A DNA stretch of 64,000 bases from Branchiostoma belcheri (Eukaryota > Chordata > Leptocardii > Amphioxiformes > Branchiostomatidae), in the NCBI RefSeq assembly GCF_001625305.1, contig NW_017804187.1:2089030-2153029 (forward strand). The letters run 5' to 3'. Positions 1-13,795 of the stretch are shown here, one piece after another. How positions within the stretch are numbered: the first letter of the stretch is position 1; each line of letters starts with the position of its first letter. A program made the translations under genes and the position numbers. A model generated the notes under the pieces. That model did no database searches and was not told where the DNA came from. It worked only from the letters and a program-made list of their open reading frames with translations.

Positions 1-2617
1 CCTTTTCTCTTGAATTTCATGTCTTTTATGGAATAGATAGAGAATATAGTCGCTATCCTACAAATGTTTACTTAGTGAAACCAAGGTAAAATGTCGTACT
101 GTTGCGGCGCCTTATAAAAGTGAAACAAAATGGCGTCGACAACCGCCACGTATCCATTACATGTTGTTTGTCGAGTTTAGTGAGTCAGTCCGCCATTTTG
201 AATAGCCCTTTTTGCACGACGTCTTCCAAGTGTATTTGTGTGCTTGGTAACGACTCAGCGTCTTTTGTGTGATTTAGACCGACAACATTCGCTTTATTTG
301 TAATTTTACAACAGATTCGCCCGGCGAGTTTGTGAATGCAGCTTCTGTGTGTTTTAAAGTTACCATGAGCTGCTAGCTGCGTTGGTCAAACATACTACTC
401 AGTGAGATCATGCATGCTTCGTTGAGCCTGGATAGCGTGACAGTGGGTCTTACGTCTCAAGTTGCTTGCGTGACCACTTTTAAAAGTTCTTCGGAAGTTT
501 GAAAGTCCATCTAGCAAGCTGTATACAATAAAGGGTTTTCAAAAAAAGTTGTATGCTTCACGGTACCTGTAACATAGGTAACTTGACATGTAGGTACATG
601 TTCATTATGTAAACAAGACCGCACCTGTTCTGCGAAGATGAAAGGTGCGCTTTTCCGGTCACGTCCAGAAGTTAGTATCAAATTATGAGTTATTAGAATC
701 AACACTTACAAGTTACCTAGTGAAACTCCCACGTATTTTTCTTACAATGTATCTTAAAAAACATGATTCATGTGATTGCAAGCTGTTGTGACAAAGTTTT
801 TGGGGGTTTTCCAGCAATGATGTAATACTATTACTTAATAGCGTCCCCAGTACCCAGATTTAAGAAGTTTTTTTCCACTTCTGTTCAAAAGAAGAGTGGA
901 TTATATTAATCACCTGATTATCGGAAGATTTTACTATGGATTTTATCACTGTCTGTACTTTGTGCTGTGTCATGTGATAATAGAAAGACTCATGATCAGC
1001 TGAGTAACGTTACCAGTCACTTTGGACTCCCCTGATAAGCAGCCACATCGGCAAACTCTCAGCTCTCAGGTAACATAAATGTCGTAATGTCTTATGTTGA
1101 CCTTAAAAACTAACTGACTAGTCATAACATTAACATATGATAATCCATAATGTTAGCTGTCCAACATGTTACTTTAAGTAAGTTTTATGTTATAGACCAC
1201 AGTTCTAGCAGAACTAGATAAACTGAGTTTTGTCCTGTTTGGGCATGTCTGGGTTGAAATTCCATTTGGAATGTGTTGGATCCCAGGTCTATTACACTTT
1301 TAGTTGTACTTTTGAGTTTTAAGCTAACAAAAAACGTCACTTTCCCCCACTAGCACATGTACTAAACTTTTGTTCGTACAATGTACTTGCGTCACCACCA
1401 TTCCCGTGGTTACAATCTTTTGTCCAAACGTTAAAGCTGTTAGTTGTGTCAACAATGATAAGCCTCATGTATGGCCATACAAGTATTACTTACATGTACT
1501 TAGCCTGTAGCCTCCATTGCAGGCTCTGTTCAGCATTTTGATATTTCAACGGAAAATAGGCACCAGACTGACAATGGCAATCTGAAATGAAAGAAAAAAA
1601 GCTATTTTAGTAATTTAGTATTTTCTCCATATGTACTTAAAAATGCTGAGTAGGACATTGCTGAAATAAATCATCATCTGAAGCCTACACCTTGAAAAAA
1701 ATGTTATGATGTTGTTACTTTTACAGTTTCAGACATGTATAGACATGTATTGACTTTATAATTACGACGATCTTTGGTTTGCTTTGTAAGTAAAATACAC
1801 ATGGTGTAAAAGCGCCACCTTCCAACTGACAACAAAAATGCAGTTTTCAAAATGAAGTCAATAGTTGTCCGACAAGTTTGGCATCAGCTGTCAGAGTCCA
1901 CTTTGTGTAACTGACTGAATATGACAATCTTGTGTTGATCCAAATTGTTATTTAGTTTTGGTTGTCCATTTTGGTCATACATTGAATGTGATAATGATTA
2001 TATGTACTTTTTCAGCTCTGTTGCAAAAGTTTAAGAACATGTAACTGGACAGGGGTAACAAACAAGATCACTCCTTTTCAAGACCCTTTTGGGAAAGTTG
2101 AACCATAGTTATGACGACCTGGTTAGATTTTGAATTACCACCGCAAGTTGGTCTTTGCATGGAAATTTTTGTGTGAAGGCTGCTTCTTGCAAACCCAGTT
2201 TCCATTCTATATTGCCTGCAGGAGACGTAAGTGTCTCATATAATGAGTTTTGGAGCAGTGAATTTAGCATGGCTGTATTCTCAGCTTTTGCATTAAGATC
2301 CCCTTTAATAAAGACTTTGTTCTGATCAAAATTATGATCTAGTTTTGTAAGAAGCAATACCATTTGTCCCTCTAACTATAACACTACACTGCTTAGAAGT
2401 CTTGAACTATGAAATTGGAGTCTAATACAGGAATACATGTATCTGATATAAAAAATTTGGCACAATATCAATAATTTTGTTTGCCAATGCATTCTGGAAT
2501 GTTGCTGGAAATGGTGCATGGTATACGTATGCAGTCCACTTGACTAAAGGCCTTTTTTCAGATCAGAAAGAGACAGATCTCTGACTGACTTTTTTTTTCT
2601 TTTCCATTTTTTTACAG
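1..2617. other. 5' flank of IAP-A, no gene recognised
   Basis: No convincing coding exon is seen. A TATAAA-like box lies at about 113-118 and could start the IAP-A transcript, but no first exon could be tied to it. A possible donor follows position 1069. The region is AT-rich. The short open frames have no domain signature. Confidence 0.4.
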
Positions 2618-2689
2618 CGTAAACTCTAGTTGGTGCAGAGGCTGAAGTAGAACTTGGTGACAGCCGACAACCCACTTGGAAATATCAAG
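2618..2689 (+). other. possible 5' UTR exon of IAP-A
   Basis: A long pyrimidine tract ends in an AG at 2616-2617, and a GTGAAA donor begins at 2690. The interval has no open start codon, so it would be a non-coding leader exon upstream of the coding exon that opens at 3012. A transcript is needed to confirm it. A short AT microsatellite follows at about 2771-2790. Confidence 0.3.
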
Positions 2690-3047
2690 GTGAAATATCT
2701 TTTATTCCATTTATTGTCATGATAGAAGACTAAATTTTATATTTCATACCCACACATTAATGTTCATATCTATATATATATATATATATGCATATAATAG
2801 TCGTACTTTATTTGAAAATGAAAAAATGAATGAGAAAATAGATGCACTATCACAAGCACATCAAGCTCAAGCTTTGTTGCATATTCATGCCCAGTATAGG
2901 CTAAATGCATTAATTTAGATAAGTGGAAGGGTACGAAAATCGTGCTGTATTTGTATCTATATCTACACAGTCTACGTTTACTAAAACATTTTTTGTCTTT
3001 TTTGTTCGTAGGTCAACATCAAAAACCCCAGCAACAACATACAACAA

Positions 3048-6000
3048 GTGAATTCCATTCCAGAAGTGGTAAAAATGAGTATCGCAACAATGAGTGTTCA
3101 AAATCAGGTGATAGAAAGTCTAAACAGTGGTGGATGTCTGTCGATGTCACAAGGTTCCGCTTCAACCTCTGCACCGCCTGGGCGTGGCCAGTATCCATGG
3201 CAACAAACGGTTGCCGGGGATACGGCCACGCCCATGCACGTTGGGGAGTCAGCACTGCTGACTTCCAGCACAGAAGCTTCTGCTGTAGAGCATGTAGAGT
3301 CTAGTAGTGCTTGCTTCATGACTAGTAGTGCAGAGGTTGAGGCAGAACCAAGTGTAAATCCCATGTATAGCATGGAAATCATTCGACTAGGATCGTTTCA
3401 GAATTGGCTTAGCTCAAGTGCAGATATAAACCCTCGCAAATTTGCAAAAGCTGGACTATTCTACACCGGACAAGGCGATACGGTACAATGCTATCAATGT
3501 AGTAGGACGTTTAGTGGATGGCTAGATGGTGACATACCAATTCAAAGACATCACCAAGAAAGCTCAGACTGTCTATTTGCTAGAGAACTGTACATGAAGG
3601 ACAATGAAGCTCAACGATCTCAAAACAACACCTCTTCGCAGCATAGAGGTATTGACGTACCAGACAATGCAACATCTAACATCGTTGCACAACAATCGTC
3701 TAGCAATGGACACGATGCTCCTGACTCTTCTTGCTTACAATCAATGCAAAGATTATCCATACACAATGTAAATACAAGTAGTAGTAATGTTAACACTGCA
3801 AGTAGTAACACAGCATCTGACTATTACGCATACGACACAGCCGCAACTGCAAGGAATGTAAAACATTGTGGTGAACACTGTCCAAAAGACTTGAACACTG
3901 AGCTCCACAGGATCCATACCTTCTACGGATGGCCAGAAAGCACCCCTGTTCGACCGGAACACTTGGCGAAACTTGGTTTCTTCTACCTTGGAGTTCGAGA
4001 TAAAGTTGAGTGCGCGTTTTGCGGAGGGGTGCTCCACCAATGGGAAGAGGGAGATGATCCAAAGAGAGAACATGAGAGACATTACCCCCACTGTCCCTTC
4101 ATACGGAACTGTGCCACTTCTAATGTACCCCTGGACTCACCTGATGGAGATTCATCCGACGGACAATCTGAAAGGTATCTTGAAGTCTTCACTTCCTGCT
4201 GTTCTTTACCTTATGCACCTTTACTTTATGCACTATTTTACCTTCCAGAACTTGCATTAGCCCAGAAACAGAGATCCAACCTCTTAGTGTGATAAGAAAA
4301 CCATTTTTCTGACCTACAGTATTATTAAAGGCTAGATGCACACTTTTATTTCCGGCAACTGAAAATATGTGGCACAGTCCAAGATGATATCTTTGAATTT
4401 CATAGAATCTGTTTGGAAACATAACTGCAGCATGGTCTACACTGCAGCATGCCACTAAACAAACCAAGAAGAAGCATAAATATGCAAAAATGTCATTTTT
4501 ATTCAGCTATGGCATGCTCACAGATTTTGTTTCCAGTTACTGAAATTATGCTGTGCAGTCTAAAACAACAGATACATGTATGTTTAAAAGCAAAAAGCAT
4601 TTTTTTCTTTCTTTCTTTTAAAAGCTTTTGTTTGTAGTTACTGAAAGTATACTGTGCAGTCTAAAACAACAGACAAGTATGTTTAATAGCATATTTTTAG
4701 AGTTAAGAGCATATTTTTGCTTTTTTAAAGACGTGGACACACAGAGAGTGAACCACCACCACCTCCTGGGGGTACTGACTGTCCGAAGCATCCGGAGCTG
4801 TCATCAGAAGAAGACCGTCTGTCCACATTCTTCCGCTGGCCCCTGTACAGCCCCATCTCACCTCGCAAGCTCGCACAGGCCGGGTTTTACTACACATGTG
4901 AGTAGTTATTTTATCTGGCCGTTTCTACCTCTATGTGGGCATGTAAGTAACATGGGCAAAATAGCATAAACAGGAGGGACATTAACTTTGTTTTGCTTTC
5001 CCATATTGATTGATGCTTCAAAATTTTCAAATGTTGAATCAAAAAAGAGACTTTTGAAACAAGAAATCATCCAGGTTAAGAGGCAGATAAAATGATAAGA
5101 GCCCTATACATGTACAAAACAATGTATATCCCACACATGCTACATGTATTTGACTTCACCTGAAGGCTTTCTGAATATCAGGAAAAAGCACACAAAGCTT
5201 TGGGATACTAATAGTTCAATGAATTCTATTCCTTCATAGCTGAAGGTCTTCTAAAAGCATCTTCAGCTAAATGTTTCAGTTGTGAGTTCTAACCTTGTTC
5301 CCCCTTGCTTCCCCCCAGACATAGATGACCAGGTGAAATGTTATTGGTGTGAGGGAGGGCTGAAAGACTGGCAGGCAGGGGATGACCCATGGACCGAACA
5401 CGCGCGTTGGTACGGGGAGGAGTGTGGGTTTGTGCTACGGGAACGTGGCATCGGCTACGTCAGGCAGATTAAGAACACCTTCCCCTCTCTCGTACAAGTA
5501 AGTACAGATTTTACAGATTTTAAAGATGACTGTATATACTTTGCACTCCAAAAATACAGGTTTAAAAGATGGTGTATGATACAATGTAGCTCCTGGTGTT
5601 GCGAATGGAAAAACAATCTTCCAATTTCATGATCTCCTATGTATAAATCGTATTGCAATGTCATTTCATAGACAAGAATGTACAAATGCCAATGATCAGT
5701 ATCAGTAAGAAAATGCATGTTGTGACAATCATCATTTCAAACCGTTATGGAAACAACCAAAGAAGCAAAACAAATAGCAAGTTTAACTCATGAGACTATA
5801 TGCCAGTCATGCACCGCTTTCATTTGAAGCTGTTTTGCTTTTCAAGATTATCAAAATCTATCCACTTGCTTGAGTAACAGTTTTCATAACCTGGATGTCT
5901 AACCATTGATGAATCAAGTACATGTATACCACTTGATAAGAACAGTTGAAGTGTATGATTTGTTTTTAAATCTGTTTTTTTTTTTGTCGTATTTTTTAGG

Positions 6001-7139
6001 TGGCCCATCACCACTCACAGCAAGACTTTGTCCAAGACTTCATTGTGGGCTCCGCAAACGTAACAGTCCAAGTCGGAAACCTCGACCCAGAAGACGAATT
6101 CGAAGAGCGCGTGCTGGACGCCATGGACTCTAGAGTGGTGCGAAACGTGGTAGAGATGGGCTTCGGTCAACAGAACGTAGAAACAGTGGTACGGAGGAGG
6201 CTTCGCGCTCGTAGAGGACCCTTCACCACCATGACAGACCTGGTGGAGTCTTTACTAGCCATGGATGAACACCCAGATGGACAGGGAGACAACCCCGATG
6301 CTGAGGATGAAGAGGACAGAAATGTAGAGGGGCCAACACCCACTGGAAATCAGGAGCCAGCTGCAGAGGAGGCAGCTGCAGAGCAGATGGAAGAAGAACC
6401 AGAAGAAGGTAGGTTTGACTCGAGTACTAACACTATATAGTACTATGTTACTACTACTAACACTATAGTACTAGCACTATATATATGGCCAGCCTATCGA
6501 GAAGTAAACTCAAGAAAATTGACTTGAATTCTCATTATGTATTTTATCAGCTCAGATGAACTTTCATGCTACTATGGCAGGCCAATTGCCTGGCAGAGCC
6601 AACCAGCTCTAGTCATATGATACATTAAAAGTATCCTCTACCAGGCTTCAGAGGTGGCTGGAGTAGAAATTGGCGAAATAGACAGATAACATGTCAGGGA
6701 GTTGGGCCTCTAAAGGAGAGGAAAACCATACTCCTTTAGTTGACTAACTCCCCTGGCATGCCATCTGTCTATTTGGTCAATAATTAAGGTGGAAGCAGCC
6801 CTAGACACATTTTGTACATGAAGCAAAAATTTTTTCCTTTTTGTACTACATTTACTTGCATAATAGTTATGATTTCTTTGGCATGTGGATTGATATTGTG
6901 ATTTTCTATTTCTTGCAGAAACCCCAGCTTCAATGGAAGAACTACAGCAAAGACTCAGGCGAATGAAAGAGGAGCGTATGTGCAAAATCTGTATGTCTAA
7001 CGACGCCACAATGGTTTTTATCCCATGTGGGCATTTGTGCTGCTGTGAAGGCTGTGCTCATTCTATGAGATCTAGAGGTAGAAAGTGCCCAATTTGTAGG
7101 GCCCGTATCCTTAAAGTGCAGAGAGCTTTCCTTGCCTAA
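3048..7139 (+). CDS. IAP-A: XIAP-like inhibitor of apoptosis (3 BIR, UBA, RING)
   Basis: Five coding exons (3048-4174, 4731-4897, 5319-5497, 6000-6408, 6919-7139) join in phase to give 700 residues. BIR1 lies at about 112-180 and BIR2 at 285-352; both have C-x2-C-x16-H-x6-C zinc ligands. BIR3 (about 400-470) is split by an intron directly after its GFYYT motif and has seven residues between the zinc His and the last Cys. A UBA domain (about 530-580, core EMGF) and a C-terminal C3HC4 RING (CKIC, CGHLCC, CPIC) follow. This is the XIAP order, with no CARD. Such proteins bind caspases through the BIRs and ubiquitinate targets through the RING in the cytosol. The Ser/Asn-rich stretch between BIR1 and BIR2 and an acidic linker before the RING make it longer than XIAP (about 500). 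Family and exons are firm; orthology to XIAP versus cIAP is not. The first of several close ATGs was taken as start. Confidence 0.92.
6634..6795. mobile_element. diverged palindromic MITE (family 1) in IAP-A intron 4
   Basis: An arm starting CCTCTACCAGGCTTCAGAGG is followed by an AGTAGAAATTGGC block and GATAACATGTCAGGGAGTT. The second half reads back the same order inverted (CAACTCCCCTGGCATG, then CTATTTGGTCAAT). It is non-coding. Clearer copies lie at 16617, 26820, 33783 and 50874. Confidence 0.7.
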
Positions 7140-7155
7140 AGATATACACATGTAT

Positions 7156-7161
7156 AATAAA
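7156..7161 (+). terminator. polyadenylation signal of IAP-A
   Basis: AATAAA lies 17 bases after the IAP-A stop codon and is followed by a T-rich stretch. The predicted 3' UTR is therefore very short. Confidence 0.6.
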
Positions 7162-10100
7162 GTATTTCCAGTTTTCAAGCTCAGTCTCTGTGTTCAGTTC
7201 TGTTAGGAAGCAACTTAAGGCCATTTTACTAAGCAACTTTTCAAGACTATAAATGTTACAGAGTTTACAAGCTAAAAGAACATTATGTTTTCAGTAGTTG
7301 CCCAAGTAGTAACGTTATAACAAAGGCAGAAGTCTTGGAAGGGGAGGCTGTTACATGCTACTAAATCTATCCTTCTATCTTTCCAAGTAACGATTTGTGT
7401 CGAGTATAAACCAGTGTTATCTAAACATGCTCCCCTACATAAGAAAAAGGTGTGGCTACGTATGGTCACGTGTAATGACCAAGTCACATCCGCCCCACGA
7501 TTGCAAATTAAATTGATGATATTCATGGAGCAATCGTCAATGTGTCGTCCGTCTGTCTTGTTGCGGAAAGAAACTGTCTAAGATCCTTGTCGGTGGATTG
7601 ATCTGTCATAGCTTGACTGAAAACCTAACGTCAACAAAATCATACGTCGACTTACGACGCGTATGTGGCCGCGTCGTATTACAACGCAACAAACGCAATG
7701 TAGGAATGACGTCACCTCGAAGCAATGTCCTCTCGCCCTACTCAGAAAAAGCTCAGTATCTTCTAAGAAAACATTACGCATTTAATGGATCAAATCTTAA
7801 CAGTTGCCCACAAAGTTCCTCGCTAAATCTTAAGTAACAACGCCGCGCCTATACTTTACTTTAGACGACATTCATTGTGAATGCTACCCGCCATGAGTCA
7901 TGTGAGTCGTCCAATGCTTGTCTATACGTACCCAGAAGCGGACGTAAGCGTACAACGTAACAAAACGCCATTTGTGCCCCCTAATTTTCCTTCATATCCA
8001 CATGAAGAATCAAGAACATTACAATATGTAAGACCGAACCCCAGAAGTTCGCTGTATAGCTTGAAACCTTTCGAAAACGCGGAAAAAAGCTGACCCACCC
8101 GAAGAAAAGGAGGACCGACTGACCTCTCACAAACTAACAAACGACGACGCTGCGCACTTCTGTAAAGTTACATGCAGTCCAACAAAAGAACATTTTTTTA
8201 GAATCACAAAGTTTAGTTCCTCGTAAGACAACATTGGATAAACGTACTCACCTTAACTGCTGTAGTTACTTGTGCAGGTAGACCACACCTGCGAAAGCGT
8301 TCCTTTTATCGTCGTCTATACCGCAGCAAGTGTCAGAACACCTTAGTTCGCGCCATTGACGTATGGTACTGGTGGTGAACACGGTAAAGGCTAGGTGACC
8401 GTTACAACCGTTCAAATCTTAATCTTTGGTAACTCAACTAACTGACATGCTGCGGCTGCGCGCCTTCAACACTCCCCCAAAAGCGCCCGTTGGAGGTGGG
8501 GGATTCCCCAATTTGTGCATGTGGTCAGTGCGTGCACACACTATGGCCCACACGCCATTGGCCAACAAGTAAAAGGTCTAACCAACTACAGCCATTCTCT
8601 GAAAGAAAGATGTTTGTACGCAGTTGCATTGGCTAGTATCCAAGTTGGAAATTAGCCAAATGCGTCCCTGGGTGGTAACATTAACCGCCGTATTGACGAA
8701 CCTTTCCGTTGATTTGGTCTCGTGATGTTTATACAGCGAAAGTACAACGGTTTCTGCACCGAGATTGTGCCAACTGGCGTTGTGATAGATATCAACAGCA
8801 ATGAGTTAAGGGTGCGTCATCTAGTGACATTTTAATAAGGATGGCAACAGATAATCTTTTGACACGACTAATACTAAATAAACTTTGTCTTTCGAAAACT
8901 TCGCGTCATAGTGCTATACAAGCAATGCATATAAGTACTGGATTTATGGGCATGTGTATATTTATTCGCTGCTGCATTTCTAGTATAGCAACTGTATTGA
9001 GTATGTATTGAGTACTATTAGTAGGTCTTCCGTCATGCATGCCAAAAACAGAAGTGTATATTATGAAATAGCCTAAAGCATTCCTATAATAGGTGTCGAA
9101 ATCAGAGCCTCTCTTTCGTGTCCTTTTGGTGACTGTGTCTGTGGCGAGTGGAAGCGTTATATTATGACTCCTACATTCAAGTGAGTATCATCTCTTTAAC
9201 CCACCCTTAGGCCAAATGAACTCGCCCAGGTGACGTATCGTATCTATATGGTCTTAGAACTGATATTGCCACATCATTACCCGGAACATTGCTTAACTTA
9301 ACACATGCATTTCTGATAACTTCGTCATCCTTAGCATTGCTTCCCTTGAAAAAGAAGTCATACTTCCTCTTTTTGTGCCCAGTGCTATTGAAACCTTTTG
9401 CTGTAGTCAGTACTAGTTCCGCTTTTCGCGATGTTACTAGTTCCGCTTTTTTCGGAACTCGCTGTATGTGCTGGTATTCAACTGCAGGGGAATCCCAGTT
9501 GGTAACTTCTGTAATGACTAAAAAAGAGGAACTACACTTTTTGAGGTCCAAGATAATCTACCGTTATCGTCTAACTTTATCTTTCAACAGGTTCTTTATA
9601 TAAGTGTCTTGTCATAGCATAGCATAGTCAGAGTTTTTTAGTTGTGCTTTGGCCAGTAAATTTCGAAAAGGCACGATGAATGAAATGATACACTTTTCTA
9701 TTAATGGATAAGTTTGTAGGTTCGTGAGTGAATGTTTCTTCTCTATTATAAAATCGCATGAGATGTCTTCTCTTTGTGACCACATGGTTGTAAATCTGGC
9801 GTATTACCAAAAGTTATGAGAAAAACAAACCCGGTCTATTTTTAGACTCTGAGTCATACAACTTCCCCACCATCACTGTGACGTCATTTTCCCAACATCT
9901 ACATGTACAATTCAACACGAGGTTCGAGCTAGTTGCCTAGGTCACCGACGTTAACATCTATCATCCAACGTCCTTGTCAATCATCTGACCGTCGTGACGT
10001 ATAAGGGAACAAAGGCCAAGGTTCACAGGTGAAAAGTCGTAGGGCGTTCCTTCTTGGGGGTAAATTTTGCCTGCACTGAGCACTAGGTGTGGCGCAGTTT

Positions 10101-10733
10101 AAAATGTGTCTGGCTTTCGCTAAGCCTTCTGGGATATCTACCTGTTGTACCTGTTGTTTACGGCGTACCAGGTTCAATATAGGAGCTACGCAGGAACTTT
10201 CTAGTAGTACTAGTTCCGTTGTGTCTTACTTGTGGTAGCCTCGAAGCATGTGTGCGACCAGAGCCTAAAACCCAGATTTGCCGCCTTTACTAATGTCGGT
10301 AGACTATCTGGTTACCTTGTACACATATGGCTTTGTTTACCTAGCTATTCTTTGCTTTGTGTTACGCAAATACCCCCTTTTGTGTTGGTGGGTGTGCTGG
10401 CTACGTATCAATGCTACATTCATGGTCAGCTAGACTTGAACAACGGGCTCTTTCGCCGTACTTGGGCGTATGCATGGAGTGCTTGGCTCACATTGGCAAT
10501 AAGCCTGTATGTGTGTTAAGTATATGTACAGTTTGGGTGTGCACCAAAATACGTATCAATGTGCATTGACCTCTATAATATTTCATAGGGTGGTCTGGGA
10601 AAGTGGTTAGTTTTAGATCTAGAGATCCAGCTGGATTTTACTGGTACCAGATAGATAAGAACGGATTTCATTTTGTTGCCCGTATATTTTCCTGTATGGC
10701 AATGTACTGAGACATATGTTTGAAACATTTCAG
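7162..10733. other. intergenic region between the two IAP genes
   Basis: No exon is supported. Short open frames on both strands lack domains and bounding splice sites. The stretch between about 8200 and 8800 is richer in GC and CpG than its surroundings and may hold promoter sequence. The motif ACTAGTTCCG recurs at about 9411, 9433 and 10209. Confidence 0.4.
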
Positions 10734-10857
10734 CAAAACACAAGACGACAGAGAAGACAGAATGCGAATGATAAAGGACATCCGAAATAACTGCTGATAT
10801 TCAAAACAAACAAAAATAGGAGAAAGAAACAAATCCCTCTTTAGTCAACTCTTCAAA

Positions 10858-13758
10858 ATGGCACAAGGTACCAGAACCACAGAACAGTCGGGTGGGCAGG
10901 ACCAACCCGACTTGGCAAGAGACGTGGTGAGATTGGGTGGAGCGGAAGCAATGTCAAGACAAAACTCACAAGAAGAAAACATTCGGCAACAAGAAATTCA
11001 TCTCTCTGTTACCATGAACAGACTAGCATCTTTTAGTGCTCTTTTAAAGACGTTGCTACTATCCATAAATGTGCGAAAACTCGCCAATGCTGGTTTGTAC
11101 TATCCGGGATCAGGAAACAAGCTCGTGTGTTACAAGTGTAACGGAACGATAGATATAGAAGACTGGACGGATCACAACGAACCGATAGAAAAACACAACA
11201 AGCTATACCCGCAATGTCCATGCTCCAAAGCACTTGATGTAGCGGATGGTAAAGCTAGTACTCGCATTAATGGTGAATATAAGATGCAGAAATCTAAACA
11301 AGAACGGACGGTCGATTTGACTGACGCTGGCGAGTCGAATTCAAAGAAAACCGACACAAACGACGTACGAATGTGCAACAGTTCTTGCCCAAAAGACTTG
11401 AACACCGAACTTCACCGATTGCATACCTACTACGGGTACGGCTGGCCTATGGACACTCCCGTATCCCCTGAACAGTTAGCAAAACTCGGCTTCTTCTATC
11501 TTGGAGTACGGGACAAAGTAGAGTGTGCATTTTGTGGCGGAGTGCTACACCAATGGGAGCAAGGGGACGACCCCAAAGTCGAACACGAGCGACACTACCC
11601 CCACTGTCCACTCATTCGGGGATACGCAACTTCCAACGTGCCTCTAGAATCTTCTAGCCAGCCTACGAACAGCAGTGCAAAGTTATCGCCCTTTATCCAA
11701 CAGTCTAGTCTACCTCAGGCTGCAACTGTAGTTTCACAGAGCCAGCAGAGGAGTTGCTACGCACAAGAGAACGAGAAAACAGCGAAAACGTCTCAAAGAA
11801 AGGAGCCCAAGCACCCAGAGTTGGCTTCTGAGGAAGATCGCTTGTCTACGTTTTTGAGGTGGCCGCTGTACAGCCCCATTCCTCCTAGGAAACTGGCACA
11901 GGCAGGATTCTATTACACACGTGAGTATTGGGAATGTGTACTTTGTCAAGTTAGTTCATATGTCACTTTTGATATTACGCATACGGTGTCCGCAACGTGT
12001 GAGTGTGTTCAGCACCAAGGACAGAGTTTATGTGTGTGTGTGTTTGTGTGTCCAGCACCAAGGACAGGTGTGTTTGTGTGTGTGTGTGGATGGTGTTCAG
12101 CACCAGGGACAGGCATGTTTGCCTGTGTGTGGATGGTGTTCAGCACCAAGGACAGGTGCACTTAAATATTTTAACATGGACTATGGGCTCTTAGGACCAG
12201 TACTTGTAGTTTTGCTGAGATAACAACAGTTCTAACGTTTGTCATTAACTGTTTCTCCAGATACAGACGACCAGGTGAGATGTTTTTGGTGTGACGGCGG
12301 GCTGAAGGACTGGCAGGCAGGAGACGACCCTTGGACGGAGCATGCCCGCTGGTACGGAGAGGAGTGCGAGTTCGTCCTGCTGCAGAAAACTCCCAGTTTC
12401 GTGCAGGACGTCAAACGACGTCACCCAGTACTCGGACAGGTGTGTTTGATTTTTTAAGCGTTGATTAGGCCATTATGATTCTATTACATAGATGACATTT
12501 TCAGGCACCCCAAAATCGTTGCGAACGTCCGAAAAAAGTTGTCTCCACTATTAAAGCTAAAGGTTGCACAAACGCCGGAACACACTGAATATTGTGTTCT
12601 TTCACATCTTCTTTGACTTTGAGCTAATTCATGCACAAGTTGGGCTTGGCCCCTCCTCTTTGTTACAAGCAGCACTCCAAAATTTTGGAGGATGCCCTAA
12701 ATCTTTAAACATGTTTGTTTCTGTATTTGCCAGGTTCCTCATGAAGAAAAGACATTCAAGCAAGCTTTCGTGTCGAACGGCCCGGTCTCTGGTGCGACTT
12801 GCGTACAGGAGTCCAACGATCTATTTCAGGAGGCCATGGACTCACCGCTGATACAGAACGCTCTCGAGATGGGCTTCGAGCGGAAACAAGTGGAAGACAT
12901 CGTCAACAAACAGCTAAGGAGACATGGAAGACCGTTCGCCAAGATGACAGACATCGTAGAGGCTCTTCTATCTCACGAAAAGGGCCAGAACAGAACTGGT
13001 GATGAGGAAGATGAAGAAAAGAAGAAAAACTCGGCTGAGACAACAACTCAAACTACACCACAAGAAAGTCCCTCTGAATCGGGATCCCCGGGAGCACAGG
13101 CCCCGTTACCGGCTCCGAGAGAAGCGCATGGTACGTATGTTAGACTGATAGAATGTTCGAATGACCGAATGTTCGAATGATATGGATAGAATTTTAGAAT
13201 GTTCGAATGATAGAACGTTCGAATGTTCGAATGATAGAACGTTCGAATGTTAGAATGATCGAACGTTAGAATGGTAGAATGATCGAACGTTAGAATGGTA
13301 GAATGGTAGAGTGATAAAATGTTCGAATGTTAAAATGATAGAATGTTAGAATGATCGGATGATAGAAGATTCGAATGACAGAATGTTAGAAGGATAGAAT
13401 GTTACAATGATACAATGTAGAAGGTTTGAATGTTAGAATGTTAGAACAAAAGTTGACAACCTTATCTCTAATTCATGTTTTCTTCAAGTTAAACCTGTCT
13501 GGACATTCAATCATGTTTACTGCAGGTGAGGAGCAGGCTCCTCCTTCTGACGTCATCAGCCTCCAGCGTCAGCTGCAGCAGTTGATGGAAGAGCGCATGT
13601 GCAAGATCTGCATGGACGAGCGGTCGTGCATGGTGCTGATCCCGTGCGGGCACATGTGCTGCTGCGAGGGCTGTGTGCAGATGGTACGCTCAAGGGGTGG
13701 GAGGTGCCCCGTCTGCCGGGGACGCATCCAGCGCGTCCAGAAGACTTTCGTCGCGTAA
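10858..13758 (+). CDS. IAP-B: tandem XIAP-like paralogue (3 BIR, UBA, RING)
   Basis: Four coding exons (10858-11920, 12261-12439, 12734-13130, 13526-13758) give 623 residues. The transcript exon probably opens at 10734. BIR1 (about 54-122) is divergent: it lacks the usual Trp after the first helix and has 18 rather than 16 residues between the second Cys and the His. BIR2 (about 184-252) is nearly the same as in IAP-A. BIR3 is again split by an intron after GFYYT. UBA (EMGF) and a C-terminal RING (CKIC, CGHMCC, CPVC) follow. Intron phases match IAP-A, except that IAP-A has one extra intron between BIR2 and BIR3. Expected role: caspase binding and RING-type ubiquitin ligation. Same-strand head-to-tail arrangement points to tandem gene duplication. 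Confidence 0.92.
11995..12160 (+). repeat. RE1-like 43-bp minisatellite, 4 units, in IAP-B intron
   Basis: Four TTCAGCACC-x2-GGACAG-type cores begin at about 12008, 12051 (TCCAGCACC variant), 12096 and 12139, in TG-rich spacers. It is the same family as the larger array at 28196-28900. The open frame running through it is a by-product of the repeat. Confidence 0.85.
13138..13450. repeat. GAATGTTCGAATGATA-type minisatellite in IAP-B intron
   Basis: Short, variable units of about 9-20 bases built from TAGAATG, TTCGAATG and GATCGAACG fill most of the intron before the RING exon. Units differ by single bases. No coding sense is seen. Confidence 0.9.
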
Positions 13759-13795
13759 CGGTCGCGTTACAGTTGCGTGACAGTTGCGTGATGTC

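Noticed and set aside
9207..9603. Overlapping open frames of about 104-114 codons between the IAP genes
   Set aside because: Opposite-strand shadows of each other with no domain, splice site or codon pattern.
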